DNA from: Acholoe squamosa | Lineage: Eukaryota; Annelida; Polychaeta; Phyllodocida; Polynoidae | Reading direction: 5' to 3' | Length of the DNA: 64,000 bases | Assembly (NCBI GenBank): GCA_949317995.1 | Contig: OX439039.1 | Span: 18,901,282 to 18,965,281 of the forward strand | In this document: positions 1-10,808 of the stretch, one piece after another | How the letters are laid out: every line of letters starts with the position of its first letter | Position numbering within the stretch: position 1 is the stretch's first letter | Position numbers and translations under genes: made by a program | Notes under the pieces: generated by a model | Database searches by the model: none | The model's input: only the letters and a program-made list of their open reading frames with translations | What the model was told of the DNA's origin: nothing

Positions 1-2266
1 ATTTAAATTCCCTTTCATTCTGGTCACCAGGTTTCCATTTTTGGTTCTGCTACGCAAAGATGCATTGGGTGAATGTTGCAACCGCGAGCAGCCAGGTGCC
101 ATATGTACACCTGGGATAGAGATTGCTTGTCATATACTACTTATTGCTCCCAGTCAATGGCCACTGGGCCTTCGTGCGGGACTAAGCAGACCCCGTACCC
201 TTCTATATTGATAAGAATGTGACTACTGTTCCCATGGCATTCATACCTTACCTAATACATTGGTTGACGCATAGAAAGCACCGTGGCTCTACAAAGGAAA
301 CCCCTCCCTTCATGGGGTAAGAGCCCACATTGAAGAAGTTGTGAGTAGTATAGCGAAAGTGGCATTAAGAGCAGGTACAGGACGTGGAGTTGGGAGAGGG
401 TGTAGCAGTCTTAACTCATCGTAAGAGGGAAATTAACGGTTGTAAAATGTGTTGTGTCTGTCTGTCATTCTCTTATCACACCGGTCCTTGATGTTCATCA
501 TGCATCAAGTCATTTTCTGAATTTATCAATATTACCTACAGGTAGGATATATGCAGATATATACCTAAATAATCAGGATCCATGCATGCACAATCTGCCA
601 TCACAACACACCGGTATTGTGTCCACCCATCATGCTGACCACGTGAATAAAAAAATGCTGTTTTAGCAGATAAAAATAGCCAGGTGAGGTATGGGTATGT
701 GTACCTCTGTGTGCGCAGGTATGACACACCATGCGTGACGGGCGGCTGAGCAGGAACACCTTCACTCAACTGGCCGTGCCTTGGTACCATCAGCTGCCAC
801 GTGCCCCGGCCTTCCCCTTTTCACCTGCCTCCTGTCTTTCTCTTGACTTACCCCATTTCTTGCTTTCCCCAAATCCCCTTCCTTCTCCCGTCCTTTTGTC
901 TCTCTCACCCGTCCTTACCCCTCTTCCACTCAGTTCCCCCTAGGCTGGAAATCTGCCTGTAAATATACAAACCGCACAGGACCAGCGTATATTACCCCTT
1001 TCCCGCCCGCTTTCCACGTTTACGTTCTCACCGCTCCTTGCTCCTGCTTTGTACCTCCCCTCTCTGAGCAAGATCCCCCCCCCCTATACCTTCCTGCCCC
1101 CATGCTTTAGCCTTCCCATGGATCCACCCTTGCCCCCGCACCCCGCCCCCTCAACAAACGACGCCAATTATCGCCCGCCGCCAGCCGGGCACCAGCCTGC
1201 GTCTGTCAGCGTCTGAATGTCGTCTGCTCCGTGTAAAATGTCGTCTGGCTCCAATTCACATGGCGCCAAAGACAATGGACGCCTCATTCTCCAGGACCCA
1301 CTATGCTGTAGCTCTGCCCCACATCCATTTAGCGTTCCGGGATATACATGTACCGGTATTGGCCACAAGTTGGTCTGGAGCTGGTTCCGGCAACACACCC
1401 TGATAAGAACTGCTAAGATGGGACCAGCATGTCCCTGGAAGTGGGTGTTAACGAGGGACAAGTTACCCATCATGGTTTGTCTTATCAGTGGATTTTACCT
1501 CAACCAGCAAAATTCAATATGGCGGCTCCACTAGGCCTCCATACTGAGTCCTATATGACATGTTAGATATGCATATTGTCATACCCCAGCACTATGGCTT
1601 GATCCAAAGTCACAGCAATCACTGGGAGGATGCACATTTATCGGAGCACAGCGTGAAGTTTGATTTTTTTTTCTGAATAACCCACTGCGCACCCAGAGTT
1701 TATGAGTTAATAAAGTTTATATGACATAACTGCTGTCCCACTCAATGACTACAAATATTAAAACGTTTTGTGTAGCTTTGACTCCACCCTTTCCCCTAAT
1801 CTAGGGGAATGTAAATCTCCGTGCCTTATATGCCAGGTACTACGGTAATAAATTCAAAGGTACACTCGGTCAAAAGGAGGAGGGTATAGGAGGGGGAGGT
1901 GGTCCCCCCCCCCTTAAGCCACAGATTTGCAAAGTGATAAATTTAAAGACCTGATGATTTCTAGACAAATGCCAAAGCCCTATGAGGGGAAAGAAATAGG
2001 TTTCTCACAACCATTTGCAGGCTCACCCGAGAACAGAGACGCAACTCCATTAGGACTAAGGCAATGTCTGAAGAGTGTCTGGTTGTACCCAGGTTAAAGA
2101 AATGCATGGAGAGTACCTGGTCAGGGAGTGGTTCTTCCGGCGTGAATCACGCGGGACCCAGCGGTAGCGGCATCCGGCGCTGGGCGCTGGGACGCGAGCG
2201 ATGTAACCGCAACCAAAAGGCGCCAATCCTGGAGCATGTTGCTCCTATGGTAAAAAGAGCTGTCAG
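1..2266. other. Anonymous non-coding stretch
   Basis: No gene recognised. Open frames here reach at most about 105 codons, overlap on both strands and show no domain. The + strand is strongly pyrimidine-rich from about 798 to 1150, with C runs near 1074-1084. CpG-rich patches lie at about 1150-1235 and 2125-2220. The word CCATCATGCTGACCA at about 628 recurs exactly at about 46808 and belongs to a dispersed degenerate motif family described in the findings. Confidence 0.7.
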
Positions 2267-2268
2267 TA

Positions 2269-3433
2269 CACTGTAAGAAATGTGTGTTGCATTTACACGC
2301 TTTGTAACACACTTCTTTGCAGCATATTTTTACTCACTTATTTTTTTAACACACAACACGCTTTTGCCAAAAGTGTGTTAAGAAGTGTGTTCATGTCAAA
2401 AGGGTGTTACAACAAAAGTGTGTTGCAAAAAGTGTGTTCATGCATATAGTGTGTTCATAGAAAGTGTGTTGCTTCATAAAGTGTTTAGATATGAAAGTGA
2501 GTTAATATTTCTACAATGAAGGGGATGGATGGGGGGCATTTAGCCTTTATTTCTTCATATTTTCATTTTGGTGTACTTGTTCTTGTCCTGAGATGACATG
2601 AGGAAGGTAACCATGAGGCACACATACTTAATCTGGAAAGGAATAACAATATATTTTTGTAAGACTATAATTATGATACTTAAACTTCTACATTAAGATA
2701 TACTAATACATCAATAACATATCTTCTGATTTCTCTGTCTAGAAGTTAGAAAGGTGACTGAGTCTAGGCTCCCATACGTAAAAACGTCGTTATGTAGGTA
2801 CATTATAATGATAAAGAATTATATTCAAAATGCAGAATAGTCACACTTACCTATTCCTGGTATTTTGTAAATCACAAATCAGCATGAGAACTTGTCAGTG
2901 ACTGGAGCAAGCAGATTGTAGTTTTCTGAAATAGAAGAATTGGTGAATGAACACTGTATGCTACACTGGATAGTATGTTAGGCAGCATATTGATACAGCT
3001 TTTAGATAATTTCTCTATGTGAGTGTAAATCTATGATAAACCAACTTACTACACTCTTTTACAGCTTGTATAGCACTAGTGTTGAGGATGATATATAAGA
3101 ATACTTACCAGAAATAAGCAGAGAAGTGAAGACACTCCTCTCTCCAGCAGGTGCAGATTCAAACTGACTGTGTGTAACTGTTATAACTGACCTTTGGTTA
3201 GGTGAGGGGCAATTAATGGGTTACATAATACCACTGATAAGACTGAAGGATTAATAAAATGTGTGTTGATTTAACACACATTTCAGTACCTAAACACTTT
3301 TGAGAAAAAAGTATGTACGTGTGTTAGAAAAAGTGTGTTGATGCCCTCAAAGTGAGCAAAATGCTCAAAGTGGGTTGAATATCCATGTGTGTTACAATCG
3401 TGTGTGTTCCCGCAACACACATTATTTACAGTG
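2269..3433. mobile_element. Non-autonomous DNA transposon-like element, TIR CACTGTAA, TA flanks
   Basis: The left end reads CACTGTAAGAAATGTGTGTT (2269-2288) and the right end, reverse-complemented, reads CACTGTAAATAATGTGTGTT, so the terminal inverted repeats are about 22 bp with two mismatches. A TA dinucleotide abuts each end (2267-2268 and 3434-3435), as expected for a TA target duplication. Both subterminal zones (about 2290-2490 and 3255-3420) are packed with AGTGTGTT/AACACACT words, a pattern typical of transposase-binding subterminal repeats. The 700-bp interior has no long open frame, so it is non-autonomous. The TA flank suggests a Tc1/mariner-type mechanism, but other families also use CACTG termini and I do not assign it. 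Confidence 0.7.
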
Positions 3434-3435
3434 TA

Positions 3436-5058
3436 TGTACCCTATTTTCAAAAAGTCACACTCTGCTTCACCATTCAACTTGCACTCACCACATTAGTCT
3501 GAAAAGCCATCTGCCTTGTTTAAATCAGGTACCTACTCATGTCACACACTCTATAGTGTATTATACTGACTGACTTCTCCCAACTACGTAACTACTCAAA
3601 TCCCCTTTTTTAGCACCATACTTGAATGACCACTTGTGAGCAACAAAGGGGACAAGTTATAGCTACATGAAAAGGAAGGACTGGAAACGAGGGCATTTTT
3701 AGCCAACTCTTCCTTTAACTATAGAAGCAACACGCTCCTGATACAATTATAACCAATATAGGGCCACGTAGTATACCTGTGAAAGTATGGGGAAGGGGTG
3801 GTGGGTTGGAACCGTTCATGTAGGTATCAAGAGGATAGGCAGACTACAGATGTGCAGGTGTATACGTTAGGACAGGTAGGCACTGGGGTTGAGACAGAGA
3901 TGTTTGAGGAACCATGTATACCATCCATTATTAGTCAAAACCGGCATACATATAAGGATGCAGGAAAGACATGCAGATGGAAAGACGGGGAAATGATGTC
4001 TTGATGTGCAAAGTGTTTCGCACACACCGAAAACATTCAGTGAGTCTGGTTGCTGACTCCCCAACATTCATTTCATTTTACTTCTGTGATTTGTTTCCTT
4101 TTTTCCCTATTTCGTATACATGTACTGGTTTGCAGTCCAATCCATCGAAAAATGACATATGCACTAGGAGAGGTCTTATCCCCCATGCACTAAGACCCAC
4201 TTTCACAGATCGTGCCCGATTGCAAATTGCCCCGATTTGGATTTTGTATTAAATCATTATCAAGTACTAATTTGGTTGTATGATATTCGATGTAATTATT
4301 GGTTGACCTTTCATAAAAGAAGTTTAATTTGTGTTCAGTTTAGCAAAACCCTCTAATGATGTCTTAAACCGTTGTCAACAACTTTTTAAAGACTTTGAAG
4401 CCACTCTTATCTTATTGCCATTTTGTTAAATACATAAAACACATTATAAGCACGGCATATTATGGTTGAATATCATGTAGCTCAATGAAGAATATGGATT
4501 GTAATCAGCCTCAGGTGATCAGCGATTTAACACTAACTTATTGAACTGACCACAGGGCGTATATGAGTCTTAAACGGGATAAGTATACGACTCAATCCAA
4601 GAGCAAAAGAGGTGCAGACAGTGAGACAGACAGACAACTATAGGCCCCCCTATTATTCCCAATGTAGTCAAAAACTAAATAAAAGCCCCCTGCCGACACA
4701 GCCCCCTTCTCCCTTTGTGACTCCATGAATAAAACAAACGGAGCTGGCCATCTTGCCCCGGAGCTAGTCCCGGGCGATAATCAGGGTAAAAGTAACAAAG
4801 ACACACATAGCAGCGTCCGGTTACCCATAATCCCCTTTGTCTGCCACTCACAAAAACACATCCGCGCCAGATGATGAGAGGCGGACGGCAGGGGCAGGCA
4901 GTGGAACCTCACCATATGGCTGCGGCCTCATAACCATGGAAAGGTGACATAAGGGATTTAAAGTTTAAGACACAATGCCCTTTTCTCGCCATGATACACC
5001 AATGGAGCCTTGGCGAGTTACTCACCAGTGCTGCATTCAGGCATCATGCCAACCATAC
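3436..5058. other. Anonymous stretch with one CpG-rich patch
   Basis: No gene seen. Frames of 62-93 codons at 3385-4252 overlap each other on both strands and have no recognisable content. About 4735-4920 is GC- and CpG-richer than its surroundings. It contains GCCATCTTG (a YY1-like word), TAATCCCC (4830-4837, bicoid/OTX-like) and CCCTTTGTC (SOX/TCF-like), so it is a weak enhancer or promoter candidate. The last 50 bases (5007-5055) carry GCGAGTTACTCACCAGTGCT and GGCATCATGCCAACCA, part of a dispersed motif family. The big tandem array is inserted at this point. Confidence 0.6.
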
Positions 5059-5329
5059 GGTGCCACCACCCTAAATCGGACCACTTCCGGGTTTACTGGC
5101 CAAATAGTCCCTTCTGAACTTAGTTATTTTGAGGAATTTGGCCCCAAGGGAAGGGAAAGAGGGGCCAAACCCATTGTTATTTGGTATAAGAATGATGAGG
5201 AGGAGTGTTTCAATAGGCCCAGAATATTTTTTGTTCAAAACATAAATTCAGTGGAAGTTTATGGGGTGAAGGGGTCCTGATGTGTATTCATGCGCTAATC
5301 AGGCCTCACCATGCAAAAATCACTACCTG

Positions 5330-5343
5330 GTTACCATGGCAAT
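5330..5343. promoter_or_regulatory. X-box-like word in segment A, copy 1 (same at 6618-6631 and 7906-7919)
   Basis: GTTACCATGGCAAT fits the RFX X-box consensus (GTNRCC-NN-RGYAAC) at 13 of 14 positions. The same word occurs at the same place in each of the three A copies. It may be a transposase-related palindrome rather than a host site. RFX binding is inferred from the motif only. Confidence 0.4.
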
Positions 5344-5904
5344 TTGCGCAAAATCTAGCCTGACTTTGTTTATGTGGACCTATCTTATTTTTTTCTCCAT
5401 TTCATAAGCTAAAATATGGTGTAGGTTGCTAAGCACTGTGAGAATTTTAAGTATATTTAATATCAGATCAACGGTGGGAGACCTGTGATTTTTCGGATGG
5501 TCACAAGGCATTTGGGGTGGTGACACCTTAAAGGAAAAGCTGATTTTAATACATATGCCACTCAGGGGGGCATTTTTGAGGCCTTTTCACATTTTTTTTA
5601 ACAATAAGTGTTGTTTTTTTGTGCTGGACACCTCTTATATATGGGATTTGTGTCGAAAAATGATAGAATTTCAAGGAGTTTTGGCTTAAAAATGTCTAAT
5701 TTTCACAAAAATTAGACCTTGAAACTAACTCCCTTTTTTCTAGTCCTTACAGGCATTTTATAGGAAAATTTCACTTCCTAACTAAATCTGATGAAATGGG
5801 TAATTCTTTTTAACTTACCTATCATTTAAAGGAGCGAATATCATGACACTATATAATGGAACATTCCAGGGGTGAAATATCCCAGAATTCCATTGATTGT
5901 TATG

Positions 5905-5918
5905 GTTACCATGGCAAC
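5905..5918. promoter_or_regulatory. Consensus X-box in segment B, copy 1 (same at 7193-7206)
   Basis: GTTACCATGGCAAC is a full match to the palindromic RFX X-box consensus. A second full match, GTAACCATGGCAAC, lies at 6310-6323 and 7598-7611 near the end of each B copy. The whole array therefore carries seven X-box-like palindromes in about 3 kb. Confidence 0.45.
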
Positions 5919-8103
5919 ATAACAACATGTTTCCTCTCTAAGGGGCCTATTTTGGGTCAAATTTGGCTATTTTGGCCCCAAAAATGGCTGTTTTAGGGCC
6001 TTTTCACCAATTCTACTGACTTCCCTAATTCTCACAGTGCTTAGTGGCATATTACTGGAGAAAATGGATGTTCTGGGCTGTCTTCTAATGCATATTTGCC
6101 ATAACAAAGTCAGGCTAGATTTTTCTCTATGTCAGATTAAAAACTTGTAGCTAGAAAAACAATCTTTTTAGGGCAGTTTTGGTCTACGCACATCCCACCA
6201 CTGTCCCAAATGGCCCAAAATACCAATAAAATATGGTTTTTAGGTAGAATCTGGGGACAAATTATGATTGAGGGTCCTCAAAATGTTATGTTTATGAAGG
6301 AATCTTTTGGTAACCATGGCAACAACAAAACCAGCTTTTCTGTTAAGGTGTCACCACCCTAAATCGGACCACTTCCGGGTTTACTGGCCAAATAGTCCCT
6401 TCTGAACTTAGTTATTTTGAGGAATTTGGCCCCAAGGGAAGGGAAAGAGGGGCCAAACCCATTGTTATTTGGTATAAGAATGATGAGGAGGAGTGTTTCA
6501 ATAGGCCCAGAATATTTTTTGTTCAAAACATAAATTCAGTGGAAGTTTATGGGGTGAAGGGGTCCTGATGTGTATTCATGCGCTAATCAGGCCTCACCAT
6601 GCAAAAATCACTACCTGGTTACCATGGCAATTTGCGCAAAATCTAGCCTGACTTTGTTTATGTGGACCTATCTTATTTTTTTCTCCATTTCATAAGCTAA
6701 AATATGGTGTAGGTTGCTAAGCACTGTGAGAATTTTAAGTATATTTAATATCAGATCAACGGTGGGAGACCTGTGATTTTTCGGATGGTCACAAGGCATT
6801 TGGGGTGGTGACACCTTAAAGGAAAAGCTGATTTTAATACATATGCCACTCAGGGGGGCATTTTTGAGGCCTTTTCACATTTTTTTTAACAATAAGTGTT
6901 GTTTTTTTGTGCTGGACACCTCTTATATATGGGATTTGTGTCGAAAAATGATAGAATTTCAAGGAGTTTTGGCTTAAAAATATCTAATTTTCACAAAAAT
7001 TAGACCTTGAAACTAACTCCCTTTTTTCTAGTCCTTACAGGCATTTTATAGGAAAATTTCACTTCCTAACTAAATCTGATGAAATGGGTAATTCTTTTTA
7101 ACTTACCTATCATTTAAAGGAGCGAATATCATGACACTATATAATGGAACATTCCAGGGGTGAAATATCCCAGAATTCCATTGATTGTTATGGTTACCAT
7201 GGCAACATAACAACATGTTTCCTCTCTAAGGGGCCTATTTTGGGTCAAATTTGGCTATTTTGGCCCCAAAAATGGCTGTTTTAGGGCCTTTTCACCAATT
7301 CTACTGACTTCCCTAATTCTCACAGTGCTTAGTGGCATATTACTGGAGAAAATGGATGTTCTGGGCTGTCTTCTAATGCATATTTGCCATAACAAAGTCA
7401 GGCTAGATTTTTCTCTATGTCAGATTAAAAACTTGTAGCTAGAAAAACAACCTTTTTAGGGCAGTTTTGGTCTACGCACATCCCACCACTGTCCCAAATG
7501 GCCCAAAATACCAATAAAATATGGTTTTTAGGTAGAATCTGGGGACAAATTATGATTGAGGGTCCTCAAAATGTTTCGTTTATGAAGGAATCTTTTGGTA
7601 ACCATGGCAACAACAAAACCAGCTTTTCTGTTAAGGTGTCACCACCCTAAATCGGACCACTTCCGGGTTTACTGGCCAAATAGTCCCTTCTGAACTTAGT
7701 TATTTTGAGGAATTTGGCCCCAAGGGAAGGGAAAGAGGGGCCAAACCCGTTGTTATTTGGTATAAGAATGATGAGGAGGAGTGTTTCAATAGGCCCAGAA
7801 TATTTTTTGTTCAAAACATAAATTCAGTGGAAGTTTATGGGGTGAAGGGGTCCTGATGTGTATTCATGCGCTAATCAGGCCTCACCATGCAAAAATCACT
7901 ACCTGGTTACCATGGCAATTTGCGCAAAATCTAGCCTGACTTTGTTTATGTGGACCTATCTTATTTTTTTCTCCATTTCATAAGCTAAAATATGGTGTAG
8001 GTTGCTAAGCACTGTGAGAATTTTAAGTATATTTAATATCAGGTCAACGGTGGGAGACCTGTGATTTTTCGGATGGTCACAAGGCATTTGGGGTGGTGAC
8101 ACC

Positions 8104-9417
8104 ATACAGGACTGATACAGTCTGGAAGGGTTGGAATGATACACCGAAGTAGCACTGAGTTGCTATTGCTGCATCATGATGATACAAGAAGAGGGAGTCT
8201 TGATGTATCATGCAGTACTTAAAGGGTTAATGATACATGAAGAGGGAGTCTTAATGTATCATGCAGTACTTAAAGGGTTAATGAGATGACTACATGTCTT
8301 TCAGCTATAACACACAATAATACACAATAAGTGACAAAACGTAAGAGGGATTCATGTCACGGGGGTGTTTGGCAGACAGGGTAGGCCTTCCAACTTAACA
8401 TGGGACCCCATTAAGTTGAACCCCTTTTATTGAAACTCCCCAACCCCATCCCAACCCTTACAAACCCCTCCCTACCCTAACCCTCACGTACCCCTCCTAG
8501 CCTACTGCACATGGGGGTAGGGCAGCGTAAGCTGATTTCTTTTGACAGTTAGAAACCTTTGACTGGAATTTCACACAATTCTGTCACTATGAGTGTTTCC
8601 TGGTGCAGGGTGGATCATGCATTGAGTAGGGACAGGAAGAGTACCCTCACCCCTCTCCTCACACTGACTCACAAAGACAAGACTGAGTCCACCACATCGT
8701 GTCAATGGGGCCCCACTCTCGCCACCCACCCTCCCCCCATCTTACAATAATTACAGATTTGGACTTGTACAATTTGTGTTCACGACTTTTCTAGATTATA
8801 AAGGGAATGGACAATTAATATGCTTTTCAAATTCATGCAACTGTATAATTGCTTTGATTATAAGTGTATTTAGTGTAATTAAAAAGGAAAAGTCGGAATT
8901 TGACTGTTCATGAGCGTTTGAACATCTGTCTTCTTATTGTACGACCTTTCAAATTCTCATCTAGCATCATATTAACGTAATATTGACAGAATCAAACATT
9001 GCAGGGTAGTGTAATGGGTCTTTAATTGTATATGATTAGAGAACTTTTTGTTACATGCTTCAGCATCTTTACGATATCCATTAAAACTACAGTAATCTTT
9101 CATTAGTTGGTTATTCCGCCCACCTTACTTCTATATTAGGAGGTCATCCACATTAGCGATATGTGAGCAAGTTGCCAATCTGTAGTGTAATCTATTTTTT
9201 TCAGGGGTGTATGCTTATTCTGAGTAGATACCTGCGCCGGCGCCATAGCGAGCGGGCCGGATAAATTGTCAACCAACAGAATTCATAGGGAGTAAATGAC
9301 ACCTATCTGATAACTCTTATCAATGACAACTCGATGGTAACCAAATGGATGCTCCCATTGTACATCCCACACCGACGGTTGGGGATATCCCAGTGATGGC
9401 AAAGCAGCGTGAGCATT
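8104..9417. other. Anonymous stretch with a 51-bp tandem duplication
   Basis: The first part (8108-8180) continues the degenerate motif family seen left of the array (TGATACA, CACTGAGTTG, GCATCATGATGAT). At 8181-8231 and 8232-8282 a 51-bp unit is duplicated in tandem with few changes; each copy ends in TTAAAGGGTTAAT, a word typical of the CTTAACCC element family at 16706. From 8283 the DNA is anonymous. 8400-8510 is C-rich, with CCCTAACCCTC-like words that are too few and irregular to call telomeric. No gene is supported. Confidence 0.6.
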
Positions 9418-9885
9418 GATTCCACCAAAACCCTCAATTTTGTCGGGCCGATAGTGGGCCGATAGCATCGTTTTAGGGTATCGGCTCCCTATCGGCCCGA
9501 TTTTTTGTCGGGCCGATGGCAGCCCGATAGGAGAATTTTCAGCCTCAAATCTCACTCTTTTGACCTCTTCCACCAAGGAAAAATTGAAATCGTTCATGAT
9601 TATCGGGCCGATTTTGCATAGAGGCCAATGGGTACCCGATTTTTTCTAATCAGTTAGAAAAAATCGGGTACCTGTCAGGACCATCCCCGACGTCTTTCCG
9701 ATGGTTCCCGATGGTTTCCAATGCTTAAAATAGAGCTGTTCCACAGAACCCGATTTGAGCCCGATTGTTGCCCGACAGTTGTCCGATAGTGCCCGATAGC
9801 TGGCCGATAGTTCCCGATGCTGCCCGATGCGTCCCCGATGCAACCCGATGACAAAATCGGACAACTATCGGCTTCAGTGGAATCC
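9418..9885. mobile_element. Short element made of ATCGGG/CCCGAT words with inverted ends
   Basis: The left end GATTCCACCAAAACC (9418-9432) matches the reverse complement of the right end, GATTCCACTGAAGCC, giving imperfect 15-bp inverted termini. Both are followed inward by AATTTTGTCGG or GATTTTGTC. The 468-bp interior is dominated by CCGAT and ATCGG words on both strands, often spaced about 8-12 bp, together with inverted segments such as TATCGGCCCGA. This explains the 104- and 72-codon minus-strand frames, which I do not regard as genes. No target duplication is clear and the family is unknown. Confidence 0.6.
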
Positions 9886-10535
9886 AGGTTTATAGTTGAG
9901 CCACTTAGGGTACCATGTCCGATGCTAATATCTTATCCAATGAAAAAAAAAGAGACAAAGAAAAAGAGATAAAGAAAAGTGTAAAAATTGTAATCATCTT
10001 TCCCTTCTGGTGTGTTGCATATCTTTCCTAATTTTGTTGACGCATCGTTAAGTTGACTTGCCTTATACAAGGGGAGCTAAATACCATAGCACTGCAAACC
10101 TCAAGGTAACAACATGACGAAATCTACAGCGGTACAGAAAAACAACAGCCGACCCTCAGTCAGGTGACAAAATCGGTCAACCTGCGCCAATAAAAGTCGT
10201 GAGGGACGATATCCCTCCGCGTGGTAGTGACAACGCGTTCCGTCAGGTGGCGCGCTATGACGACTTCCGGGTCAGAGGTGGCGTTGAGCAGACGCTGATA
10301 ACGTCCGCCGTGGGAGGTAGTTTGAGATGACACGACGTCCCCTACATCGTGATGGCAGAATTTTAATGGTCCTTAATTGTGGGGTACAGCCGTGGAGGTT
10401 GTCACTGTTGTACGCCTCATTCACGACAGGCGTAGTAAGGGACGGGGGCGAGTGCATGGGGAGTCACATAAATGTATAAATGGGAGCTTTAAGATGGTCT
10501 GACACAATACGTTCTTCCCCCAATATAGCACATGT
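9886..10535. other. Anonymous stretch with a CpG-rich candidate regulatory patch
   Basis: No gene seen. About 10195-10300 is unusually CpG-rich. It contains ACTTCCGG (10263-10270, ETS-like on the minus strand), TATGACGAC and CCGTCAGGTGGCGC (10240-10253), which matches 12 of 14 positions of the CTCF core. The word ACTTCCGGGTCAG here resembles ACTTCCGGTCAG (minus strand) near 53650 and 54325. It is a candidate promoter or enhancer from motif content only. Confidence 0.45.
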
Positions 10536-10537
10536 AT

Positions 10538-10538
10538 A

Positions 10539-10604
<66 letters not shown>

Positions 10605-10640
10605 TTATATTTATTTATATATTTATATATTTATATATAA
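10538..10640. repeat. (TA)n microsatellite and AT-rich tail
   Basis: About 30 consecutive TA dinucleotides (roughly 10538-10600) run into TTTATATATTTA repeats up to about 10640. The tract ends roughly 170 bp before the minisatellite. Confidence 0.95.
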
Positions 10641-10808
10641 TCACCAAGCTAAAATCAACATTTTGCCACAAAGGCCAGTAGATCTGTAAAAGCAGATGGT
10701 GATCTGAGATCTGATGGGAGCTCTGTGTAGTGTCCGTGCTACTCTGATACATGTAGACTGCAAGCTTCATGATTGTTTCTCTAATACGGTAGGTTCCAAA
10801 GGAGTAAT

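Larger units (their letters stand above)
5059..8103. mobile_element. Composite A-B-A-B-A tandem element, 1288-bp period, flanked by ATAC
   Basis: A 1288-bp unit is repeated 2.36 times: the 469-bp segment A occurs three times (5059-5527, 6347-6815, 7635-8103) and the 819-bp segment B twice (5528-6346, 6816-7634). The copies keep exact register and differ at only a handful of substitutions. The outer ends are inverted repeats: GGTGCCACCACCC at the left and GGGTGGTGACACC at the right. The bases ATAC flank both sides (5055-5058 and 8104-8107), which looks like a 4-bp target duplication of the whole array. Each internal A/B junction has TTAA instead. B has inverted ends (TTAAAGGAAAAGCTG against CAGCTTTTCTGTTAA). 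Each full unit also holds an inner foldback: 5351-5370 pairs with 6103-6122, and 5429-5446 with 6027-6044. No transposase frame is seen. The family is unresolved; groups with 4-bp duplications are the first candidates. Confidence 0.85.

Noticed and set aside
5059-8103. Reading A-B-A-B-A as LTR-internal-LTR
   Set aside because: No primer-binding site or polypurine tract is seen at the A/B junctions, the flanking 4 bases do not match if ends are set at TG...CA, and B has its own inverted ends; a DNA-transposon or tandem-array model fits better.
8400-8500. Telomere-like CCCTAACCCT words
   Set aside because: Only a few irregular copies amid C-rich DNA; not a TTAGGG array.
9283-9864. Two minus-strand frames of 104 and 72 codons
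   Set aside because: They lie mostly in the ATCGGG-word element and translate its repeats; no recognisable domain.
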